Below, piece after piece: positions 57,696 to 64,000 of a stretch of 64,000 bases of DNA (positions within the stretch are counted from its first letter, which is position 1; each line of letters opens with the position of its first letter). Location of the stretch: positions 65,663 through 129,662 of the forward strand of contig NZ_BMJJ01000013.1 in NCBI RefSeq assembly GCF_014643375.1, given 5' to 3'. Source of the stretch: Aureimonas glaciei. GTDB taxonomy: Bacteria; Pseudomonadota; Alphaproteobacteria; Rhizobiales; Rhizobiaceae. A model generated the notes under the pieces. That model was given only the letters and a program-made list of their open reading frames with translations, was not told where the DNA came from and made no database searches. Position numbers and translations under genes: made by a program.

Positions 57696-60397
57696 GCCGT
57701 CAGCTGATCGCGACCTACCGCCTGCAGTTTCGCGAAGGGACGGATTTCGAGACGGCCCGTGCCCTCGCGCCTTATCTGAAATCCCTGGGCGCCAGCCACC
57801 TCTACGCCTCGCCGATCTTTTCGGCCTCGCCGGAGTCTACGCACGGCTACGACGTGATCGACTACAACCGCTTCGAGGAAAATCTCGGCGGGGAAGCCGG
57901 CTTCGTGGCGATGAGCGACGCCCTGGCGCATGAAGATGTCGGTCTGATCCTCGACTTCGTGCCGAACCACATGGGCGTCAGTCCGGAAAACGCCTGGTGG
58001 GAGGATGTCCTCGCCTGGGGGCGCGAGAGCCGCTACGCCAACACCTTTGACATCGCCTGGGACGCGGAGAAGATCCTCGTGCCGGTGCTGGCCAAGCCCT
58101 ATGGCGAGGCCTCGATGGACGGCGATCTCAAGGTCGTGCTCGACATGGCGGGTTCACGCCTGCGCTTCGACGCGGCCGGCTACCAGCTGCCGCTCGATCC
58201 GCGCACGCTCGGCCATGTCTTCGGCTTCCTCGACCATGCCGAGCGCGACCGGCTGGTGCGCCGCTTCTCGGTCGCCACGCCGATCGAGGGCGAGGAGCTG
58301 GCCGAGCGCCTGCACGAGCATCTCGGCGACGAGAGCTTTGCCGCCGCCCTCGACGCGGCGATCCAGAGCATCAACGCCGACCAGGCGGCGCTGCACGCGC
58401 TGCACGAGGCGCAGGTCTGGCGCCTCGCCTGGTGGCGCACGGCGCGCGAAAAACTGACCTACCGCCGCTTCTTCGAGATCGCCGACCTCATCGGCGTGCG
58501 CCAGGAACTGCGCCACGTCTTCCGCGACTCGCACCGCACCGTCATTCGCCTCGCCCGCGAGCGTCGCCTCGACGGCATCCGCATCGACCATGTCGACGGT
58601 CTCGCCGATCCGAAGAACTATCTCCTCGACCTGCGCCAAGCCTTCCAGTCGGTGCGCCGCGACCCGGTGATCTTCGTCGAGAAGATCCTCACCGGCGAAG
58701 AGCGGCTGCGCCAATCCTGGAACATCGAGGGCACCACCGGCTACGAATTCATCTCCGCTCTGTCCGGCCTCTATGTCGACGCCGACGAGGAGGAGGGGAT
58801 GACGCGGGCCTACGCCCAGTTCATCGGCGAGGAGGAGGATCTGCGGCAGATGATCCTGCGCCAGAAGCGCTCGATCTTCTCGCGCAACCTCGCCGGCGAA
58901 CTCGCTTATCTCACCGGCGAGGCACTGGCCGTCGCCAGCCGCGGCCTCGCCACGCGCGACCTCGGCCCGGACACCATCTCGCGCTCGATCATCGAGGTCG
59001 CCGCGGCCCTGCCGGTCTATCGCACCTATGTCGGCGTCGACGGCGTGCCGGCGGCCGATCGAGCGATCATCGATGCGGCCGTGCTTCTCGCCAAGTCGCG
59101 GCGCGAGGTCGAGGCCGACGAGCCGATCGACTTCATCGGTCGGCTGCTGACGCTCGATTTCGACGAGGGACGCGACGTCGCCGGCGCGCTGAACTTCACG
59201 CGGCGCTTCCAGCAGACCACCGGCGCCGTCATGGCCAAGGCCGTCGAGGACACGGTGTTCTTCCGCTACAACCGGCTGATCGCCCTGAACGAGGTCGGCG
59301 GCGAACCGGACCATTACGGCACCGATGTCAGCGCCTTCCATGCCGCCATGGCGCTGCGCAGCGAGGACCAGCCGGAGGGGCTGCTCGCCTCCTCGACGCA
59401 CGACACTAAGCGCGGCGAGGATGCCCGCGCCCGTCTCTACACGCTGAGCGAAGCGCCCAAGCGCTGGTCGACCCTGGTCGAAAGCTTTGCTGAAGCGATG
59501 GGCGCCTATCGCATCCCCGTCGAGGGGACGATCGAGGCGCCGGACGCGGCCAGCGAATGGATGTTCTACCAGGCGCTGCTTGGTGTTCTTCCCGCCGACT
59601 TCGATCCCGAGGACGACGCGGCCCGGCTCGCCATCGCGGGCCGGTTGCAGACCTTCATGCAGAAGGCGGTCCGCGAGGCCAAGCGCTACACCAGCTGGAC
59701 CTCGCCGGCCGAGGCCTATGAGAAGGGCATCGAGGACTTCGTCGCCGCGGCGCTGGACCGCGCCGCCACCGACGATTTTTTGCACGAGTTCTGGGACGCG
59801 GTTCAGCCTTTCGTCGCCGCGGGCGCCCTGACCTCGCTGTCCCAGGCGCTGATCAAGCTCACCGTGCCGGGCGTGCCAGACATCTACCAGGGCACCGAGT
59901 TCTACGATCTCAGCCTGGTCGATCCGGACAACCGGCGCGGGGTCGATTTCGCCGCGCTCGCGGCGGCGCTGGAAAACGGCGAGGCGATCCATTCGAGCCT
60001 CGACCACTGGCGCGACGGCATGGTCAAGGCCAAGCTCACCATCGCCGCGCTGCACCTGCGGCAGACCGCGCCGACGCTGTTCACCACGGGCGCCTATCTG
60101 CCGCTGACGGTCGAGGGTTCGCGGGCGCAGAATGTCGTCGCCTTTGCCCGGCTCGAAGAAGGGCGGGCGGCGACGATCACCATCGTGCCGCGCCTCTGCC
60201 TCAGCATGCTGGAGGAGGGCGGCAGCCTCAGGCCCAAGGCGGACTTCTGGGGCGATACGCGCGTGCTTCTGCCGGCCAGTCTCGCCGGCCGGGCGTTCGA
60301 CAGCGTGTTGGGCGCCGGCGGCACGCCAGAGGGTGAAAGCATCGCGCTTTCTGCGCTGCCGGAGGGCCTGCCCTTCGCGCTGCTGGTCTCCCGCTGA
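57692..60397 (+). CDS. treY: Malto-oligosyltrehalose synthase
   Basis: 901 residues. Start LIATYRLQFREGTDFETA, then SHLYASPIFSASPESTHGYDV, VPNHMGV, nucleophile in GIRIDHVDGLADPKNYL, acid/base in VIFVEKILTGEERL and ASSTHDTKRGEDARARL, all typical of TreY; C-terminal GVPDIYQGTEFYDLSLVDPDNRR. It turns the reducing end of maltodextrin into a trehalose unit for TreZ to release. Last gene of the operon; the thuA-like gene starts 75 bases later. Confidence 0.96.
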   Translation: MSRQLIATYRLQFREGTDFETARALAPYLKSLGASHLYASPIFSASPESTHGYDVIDYNRFEENLGGEAGFVAMSDALAHEDVGLILDFVPNHMGVSPENAWWEDVLAWGRESRYANTFDIAWDAEKILVPVLAKPYGEASMDGDLKVVLDMAGSRLRFDAAGYQLPLDPRTLGHVFGFLDHAERDRLVRRFSVATPIEGEELAERLHEHLGDESFAAALDAAIQSINADQAALHALHEAQVWRLAWWRTAREKLTYRRFFEIADLIGVRQELRHVFRDSHRTVIRLARERRLDGIRIDHVDGLADPKNYLLDLRQAFQSVRRDPVIFVEKILTGEERLRQSWNIEGTTGYEFISALSGLYVDADEEEGMTRAYAQFIGEEEDLRQMILRQKRSIFSRNLAGELAYLTGEALAVASRGLATRDLGPDTISRSIIEVAAALPVYRTYVGVDGVPAADRAIIDAAVLLAKSRREVEADEPIDFIGRLLTLDFDEGRDVAGALNFTRRFQQTTGAVMAKAVEDTVFFRYNRLIALNEVGGEPDHYGTDVSAFHAAMALRSEDQPEGLLASSTHDTKRGEDARARLYTLSEAPKRWSTLVESFAEAMGAYRIPVEGTIEAPDAASEWMFYQALLGVLPADFDPEDDAARLAIAGRLQTFMQKAVREAKRYTSWTSPAEAYEKGIEDFVAAALDRAATDDFLHEFWDAVQPFVAAGALTSLSQALIKLTVPGVPDIYQGTEFYDLSLVDPDNRRGVDFAALAAALENGEAIHSSLDHWRDGMVKAKLTIAALHLRQTAPTLFTTGAYLPLTVEGSRAQNVVAFARLEEGRAATITIVPRLCLSMLEEGGSLRPKADFWGDTRVLLPASLAGRAFDSVLGAGGTPEGESIALSALPEGLPFALLVSR

Positions 60398-60472
60398 CTC
60401 TCCGCTTTGTGCCGGGCAGTCTGCGGCCCGCCCGGGTGAACTCTGCATCCTGAGAAGTCACGGGAGAGCCCG

Positions 60473-61258
60473 ATGCCGATCCGAGCGACAGTGTGGAACG
60501 AGTTCCAGCACGAGCGCGACAACGCCACCGTCCGGGCGATCTACCCGGACGGCATCCACCGCACGATCGCCGCGGCCCTTTCTGCGGACCTGGCGATCGA
60601 GGCGGCAACGGCGACGCTGGACGAGCCCGAGCACGGGTTGAGCGTCGAGCGGCTGGCCGAGACCGACGTGCTTCTCTGGTGGGGCCACAAGGCTCACGCC
60701 GCGGTCGACGACGCCGTGGTCGAGCGCGTGGCGCAGCGGGTGTTCGAGGGGATGGGACTGATCGTCCTGCACTCCGGGCATTTCTCGAAGATCTTCAAGC
60801 GGCTGATGGGCGCGCCCTGCGCGTTGCGCTGGCGCGAGGCGGGCGAGCGCGAGCGGCTCTGGGTGATCAACCGCTCGCATCCGATCGTCGCCGGCATCGG
60901 CGACTGCATCGAACTGCCGAACTCGGAAATGTACGGCGAGCCCTTCCTGGTGCCCGAGCCGCTCGAGACCGTGTTCATCTCCTGGTATCAGGGCGGCGAG
61001 GTTTTTCGCTCGGGCCTCACCTACCAGCGCGGCGCCGGCCGCCTCTTCTATTTCGCGCCCGGCCACGAAACCTATCCGATCTATCACGACGCGAAAATCC
61101 AGCGCGTGCTGCAGAATGCGGTGCACTGGGCTCACAACCCGGCCAAGCCCTGGACCGACGTCTCGACCGCTCCCAACGTGCCGATCACGGCCGCGCGCGA
61201 GCCGCTGGAGCAGCGCGGCGGTAGCCTGCATGCTCCGGGCGAAGAGGGCTTTCGGTGA
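60473..61258 (+). CDS. thuA: ThuA-like trehalose utilisation protein
   Basis: 261 residues, ThuA domain of the class I glutamine amidotransferase-like fold: [81 protein letters not shown] and [14 protein letters not shown]. ThuA and ThuB act in conversion of trehalose and related disaccharides through 3-keto sugars in rhizobia. The next gene is ThuB-like and overlaps by four bases (GTGA). Placement after two trehalose-making clusters suggests turnover of the same sugar. The precise reaction is not certain. Confidence 0.85.
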   Translation: MPIRATVWNEFQHERDNATVRAIYPDGIHRTIAAALSADLAIEAATATLDEPEHGLSVERLAETDVLLWWGHKAHAAVDDAVVERVAQRVFEGMGLIVLHSGHFSKIFKRLMGAPCALRWREAGERERLWVINRSHPIVAGIGDCIELPNSEMYGEPFLVPEPLETVFISWYQGGEVFRSGLTYQRGAGRLFYFAPGHETYPIYHDAKIQRVLQNAVHWAHNPAKPWTDVSTAPNVPITAAREPLEQRGGSLHAPGEEGFR

Positions 61259-62310
61259 CCGAGAAGCGGATCCTCATCCTCGGCACCGGTGCGATCGCGC
61301 ATCGCCATGCCGAGAGCTTTTCCGTGCTTCCGGGCTGCCGGCTGGTGGCGGCCTGCGACATCAACGCCGAGCGCGCCCGTACCTTCGCCGAGATGCACCG
61401 AATCCCAGCCGCCTTTGCCGACCTCGACGAGGCGATCGGCTGGAACGGTTTCGATGCCGCGGTGAACGCGACACCAGATGGCGCGCACATGGCGACGACG
61501 CTGAAGCTGATCGCCGCCGGCAAGCACGTGTTCTGCGAAAAGCCGCTGGCCCTGAATTTCGACGATGCCAGCGCGATGACGAAAGCCGCCGAGGCGGCCG
61601 GGCTCGTCAACATGGTCAACCTCACCTATCGCAACGCCCATGCCCTGCAGATGGCGCGCCGCATGGTCGAGGCCGGCGAAATCGGCACGATCCGGCATGT
61701 CTCGGCGAGCTACCTGCAGAGCTGGCTGACCGGCGCGCACTGGGGCGACTGGCGCACCGACGAGCGCTGGCTCTGGCGCCTGTCCTCGGCGCACGGCTCC
61801 AAGGGCGTCCTCGGCGACATCGGGATACACATCCTCGATTTCCTGATGTTCGCTACCGGCCTCGACATCGCAGGCCTCGGCGCGCGGATGAAGACCTTCG
61901 ACAAGGCCGAGGGCGGCGCGATCGGCGCCTATACGCTCGACGTCAACGACAGCGTGGCGATGACGGTGGAAATGTCGAACGGCGCGCTGGGCGTCGTCCA
62001 CATGACGCGTTTCGCCACCGGCAAGCTCAACGATCTCGACCTGATGATCCACGGCGACAGGGGCGCGCTGAAGATCTGGTCGGACCACGAAACCTCGCGG
62101 CTGGAGGCCTGCCTCGGCCCCGACATCGAGACGCAGACCTGGAAGCCCGTCGCCTGCCCGCCGACGCCCAAAAATGCCGACCGCTTCGTCATTGCGCTGC
62201 TGTCCGGCGACAACGGGGAGCCGGATTTCCGCCGCGCCGCCAAGGTGCAGAAACTTCTCGACCTCTGCTTCGTCTCGCATGCCGAGGGTCGGGTGCTCGC
62301 CGTCGACTGA
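61255..62310 (+). CDS. thuB: ThuB-like Gfo/Idh/MocA family oxidoreductase
   Basis: 351 residues from a GTG at 61255. Rossmann motif [29 protein letters not shown], catalytic-lysine region [12 protein letters not shown] (EKP motif), and the C-terminal domain with [19 protein letters not shown] (DxGxH motif). NAD(P)-dependent oxidoreductase of sugars; with ThuA next to it, a disaccharide 3-dehydrogenase role is likely. It ends 7 bases from the convergent minus-strand gene. Confidence 0.85.
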   Translation: MTEKRILILGTGAIAHRHAESFSVLPGCRLVAACDINAERARTFAEMHRIPAAFADLDEAIGWNGFDAAVNATPDGAHMATTLKLIAAGKHVFCEKPLALNFDDASAMTKAAEAAGLVNMVNLTYRNAHALQMARRMVEAGEIGTIRHVSASYLQSWLTGAHWGDWRTDERWLWRLSSAHGSKGVLGDIGIHILDFLMFATGLDIAGLGARMKTFDKAEGGAIGAYTLDVNDSVAMTVEMSNGALGVVHMTRFATGKLNDLDLMIHGDRGALKIWSDHETSRLEACLGPDIETQTWKPVACPPTPKNADRFVIALLSGDNGEPDFRRAAKVQKLLDLCFVSHAEGRVLAVD

Positions 62311-62317
62311 GCGCCCG

Positions 62318-62848
62318 TCAGGGATCGCCTCGGGGAGCGGCAGCGGGCGAGGGGTTCTTCTCGTAACCCGGTCCGACGGTGAGGGGCTGGGACGGCGCGA
62401 TGCTGTCGTCCAAGTTGGACCGGGCGGCGAGGCGGGTCTCGAACAGCACCTTCTCGTCGCCGCGGTTCAGGAGACGGATGGTGACGTGGTACGGCACGCC
62501 CTTCCGGACGCCCCGCAGCGGCGGGGAGCGCAGCGCATAGCGCCGCGATTGCGGAAAGATCTTCTCGCTCACGCGGTGTGGAGGGCCGCCGGCCGGATCC
62601 TCGAAATCGGCCGTCAGCGTCGAGGAGACCGGCACCGGGCGCATGATCTCGGCGGTGAAGCCGTAATAGACGTCCGCCACGCGGTAGTTGAAGATGAAGC
62701 TCGGGCCGGCGATGCGCAGGAGCGGCGTCTCTCCCGGCGGGACCCGCACCATCCAGGCGGCCGCCACGAGCAAAGCCAGGCCGGTCGCACAGACGGCGCC
62801 CCACTGACGTCTTGTGATGCGCCGCAACGAACGGCGGACCCGTCGCAT
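62318..62848 (-). CDS. Membrane-anchored hypothetical protein
   Basis: 176 residues from the ATG at 62848; a TTG at 62965 would add 39 Arg-rich residues. A very basic cytoplasmic start (MRRVRRSLRRITRRQ) leads into one membrane helix (GAVCATGLALLVAAAWMV) and an exported beta-like domain (ETPLLRIAGPSFIFNYRVADVYYGF, RRYALRSPPLRGVRKGVPYHVTI, LLNRGDEKVLFETRL). The topology is N-in with the bulk outside. I do not recognise a family. It may bind or shape an envelope component; context gives no partner. Confidence 0.65.
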   Translation of the reverse strand: MRRVRRSLRRITRRQWGAVCATGLALLVAAAWMVRVPPGETPLLRIAGPSFIFNYRVADVYYGFTAEIMRPVPVSSTLTADFEDPAGGPPHRVSEKIFPQSRRYALRSPPLRGVRKGVPYHVTIRLLNRGDEKVLFETRLAARSNLDDSIAPSQPLTVGPGYEKNPSPAAAPRGDP

Positions 62849-63015
62849 CGGCTTCCTCCCGTCCCGCGGGCGGTCGCCCGCTTCGGCGGCGAGAGGCCCC
62901 CGCATCACGAAAGATCTGCGGTGGCTCGCGGCTTCTTGGCATTTGCGGCCGCGAAGCCCACCCAAACCTTGCGGGCGTATTGTGCCTGTTGTTCGGGGAT
63001 CTGTCTGCCCCGCAG

Positions 63016-63044
63016 CTGGGCCACCGCGCGGTGAGGTGGCCCAG
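63016..63044. terminator. Strong hairpin downstream of the curlin fragment
   Basis: CTGGGCCACC at 63016-63025 and GGTGGCCCAG at 63035-63044 form a perfect 10-bp stem with a 9-base loop. On the plus strand it is followed by TTCCGTCTTTGTTT, a fair terminator tail; on the minus strand it lies 30 bases after the curlin stop without a T-run. It could end transcripts of the curlin gene or stop plus-strand readthrough toward it. Confidence 0.55.
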
Positions 63045-63073
63045 TTCCGTCTTTGTTTCTTCAGGTCGCAGCG

Positions 63074-63328
63074 TTAGTTGAACTGAGACGTCGACGACGA
63101 ATTGCCGCCGCCGACCTGGCTGGTGCTCGACCGGTTGCCGAAGCCGCCCTGAGTCGTCGAGGAACTGTTGCCGATGCCGAGCTGGCCCGTGCTGGACGAG
63201 TTGCCGACGCCGACCTGACCGGTGGTGGCGCTGTTGAAGGCGCCGATCTGACCGGTGCGGGCGGAGTTGCCGAAGCCGATTTGGCCGGTGGCGGCGGCAT
63301 TGCCGAGACCGATCTGACCGGTTGCCGA
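63074..63328 (-). pseudogene. Curlin-repeat protein, C-terminal fragment
   Basis: Reading from about 63328 down to the TAA at 63074-63076 gives seven 11-residue units of the form QxGxxNxA(S)xxx, for example QIGFGNSARTG and QVGVGNSSSTG, ending STSQFN. This is the curlin repeat of CsgA/CsgB-like amyloid subunits. The frame has no start or signal peptide. Beyond the palindrome at 63326-63340 it continues only into sequence that encodes a beta-barrel on the other strand, so the 5' part is missing. Such proteins are normally exported and polymerise on the cell surface. Classed as broken; an assembly artefact is the alternative. Confidence 0.75.
63083..63316 (-). repeat. 33-bp tandem repeat encoding curlin units
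   Basis: The conserved glutamine codon (CAG/CAA on the minus strand) recurs every 33 bases from 63316 to 63083, seven full periods. Codon-level divergence between units shows an old array kept under protein selection and not a recent expansion. Confidence 0.8.
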
Positions 63329-63340
63329 GCCCGGGGCTCG

Positions 63341-64000
63341 CTGGAGCTCACGACGGCCACCGGTCCCGGCGGTTCCTCCGCCCAGGCGCAGGCCCTGGCC
63401 GTGGATCCCACCGGCAACACCGCGATCATCAACCAGCAGACCGCGTCGCCGGTCGGCGGCTCGACCGCCAATCTGGCCTTCTCCCCCACGGCGGACGGGG
63501 GAGCGCTGACCGGCGTTGCCACCAATGGCTCCACCCCGGACGCGATCGCCTTCGGGGCCCTTGCCGATTCAGGCCAGTATGCGCTCGGTGCCGTCGGCAA
63601 TCTCGATGGGCTGAATTTTGTGACGCAGCAAAGCGAAGACGTGACCATGGGAACCGTGGAGCTGCGCTTTGGCCGCTCCTTCGGCCTGGGCGACGGCTGG
63701 GCCTTCACGCCGGTGGTCGGCCCGAGCTATCGGCGGATCGAGCGCGACATCGAGACCACCACGACGCTCGCTATCACCCCCGGATCCGCCGCGGTCGGGC
63801 GGTTCCCCGATGTCAGCGTGTCGCAGATCGAGGATCTGACCGCCGACTACTATGGCGGCCTCGTCGGAATGACCTTTTCGGGGCCGGTCGCAAACCGCGT
63901 CTTTCTGAATTTCGGCGGCGACTTCGGTGTCGCGAGCTATCGGGCCAAGTATGACGGCGAAGGCCGGGCCATCATCGCCAACGTGCTGGACAGCGGCAGC
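63341..64000 (+). CDS. Outer-membrane beta-barrel protein, fragment open at both ends
   Basis: 220 codons open to the right edge. The sequence is rich in alternating hydrophobic/polar strands (TVELRFGRSFGLGDGWAFTP, VVGPSYRRIERDIETTTTL, YYGGLVGMTFSGPVANRVFL, FGGDFGVASYRAKYDGEGR), as in outer-membrane or autotransporter barrels. The N-terminal part (LELTTATGPGGSSAQAQALAVDP) is low-complexity and looks internal. No start codon, ribosome site or signal peptide is found. The frame meets the inverted curlin fragment at 63326-63340. The 3' end lies outside the window. Specific family not recognised. Confidence 0.6.
   Translation, partial: MELTTATGPGGSSAQAQALAVDPTGNTAIINQQTASPVGGSTANLAFSPTADGGALTGVATNGSTPDAIAFGALADSGQYALGAVGNLDGLNFVTQQSEDVTMGTVELRFGRSFGLGDGWAFTPVVGPSYRRIERDIETTTTLAITPGSAAVGRFPDVSVSQIEDLTADYYGGLVGMTFSGPVANRVFLNFGGDFGVASYRAKYDGEGRAIIANVLDSGS

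Noticed and set aside
63061-63708. A 215-codon minus-strand frame across the curlin/barrel junction
   Set aside because: It is out of frame with the curlin repeats, and its Ala/Ser/Pro-rich translation is what the 33-bp repeat gives in a wrong frame.
63322-63954. A 210-codon plus-strand frame across the barrel region
   Set aside because: Arg-rich shadow; the neighbouring frame gives clear beta-strand sequence instead.

Overview
The window is high-GC, densely packed DNA from an alphaproteobacterium, most likely of the order Hyphomicrobiales (Rhizobiales). The genus cannot be fixed from the sequence. The evidence is the rhizobial-type urt/ure gene order, the membrane-bound cytochrome c urate oxidase PuuD, fused allantoinase/OHCU decarboxylase, DUF29 genes, ThuA/ThuB-like genes and mosaic intergenic palindromes of the rhizobial kind. 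A truncated formyltransferase/hydrolase subunit C gene at the left edge hints at tetrahydromethanopterin-linked C1 metabolism nearby. I see no tRNA, rRNA, CRISPR array, insertion sequence or prophage.

Layout. 1-336: 3' end of fhcC; 481-693: a small hypothetical gene. 900-7240: urtABCDE, a urea ABC transporter behind a near-perfect sigma-54 promoter. 7362-16208: a dispersed urease locus, ureD-ureA-(hupE/ureJ)-ureB-ureC-ureE-ureF-ureG. It is broken up by a small minus-strand secreted protein, by two minus-strand low-complexity secreted proteins between ureB and ureC, and by a DUF29 remnant plus two intact DUF29 genes between ureC and ureE. 16208-34567: purine catabolism. It holds an 8-oxoguanine-type deaminase, allA, alc, a puuE-uraD fusion, hiuH, xdhA, xdhB, xdhC, a BMP-type nucleoside/purine ABC importer, puuD and guaD. 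A MazE/MazF-like toxin-antitoxin pair sits inside it. 34581-36517: a LuxR-type regulator and a fumarylacetoacetate-hydrolase family gene.

36678-44401: glgE, a treS-maltokinase fusion and glgB, the GlgE route between trehalose and alpha-glucan. 44355-45587: a membrane GGDEF gene broken by one in-frame TGA. 45665-52363 (minus): two transglutaminase-fold proteins flanking a circularly permuted ATP-grasp/alpha-E fusion, with a divergent zinc-ribbon metallopeptidase at 52606-53709. 53960-60397: treZ-malQ-treY, the second trehalose route. 60473-62310: thuA/thuB-like trehalose utilisation genes. 62318-62848: a small membrane-anchored protein. 63074-64000: a curlin-repeat gene fragment (minus) and an outer-membrane beta-barrel fragment (plus) that meet, both without their 5' ends, at a perfect 15-bp palindrome.

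How it fits together. The left half can take guanine through xanthine, urate, 5-hydroxyisourate, OHCU, allantoin, allantoate and ureidoglycolate to glyoxylate plus urea. Urease then splits that urea, together with urea imported by UrtABCDE, to ammonia. It is therefore a nitrogen-scavenging island, and a sigma-54 promoter at its head suits NtrC control. The right half makes, branches, interconverts and breaks down trehalose and alpha-glucan. Between the two glucan clusters lies the transglutaminase/ATP-grasp/alpha-E cassette, the most likely place here for incompletely described biochemistry.
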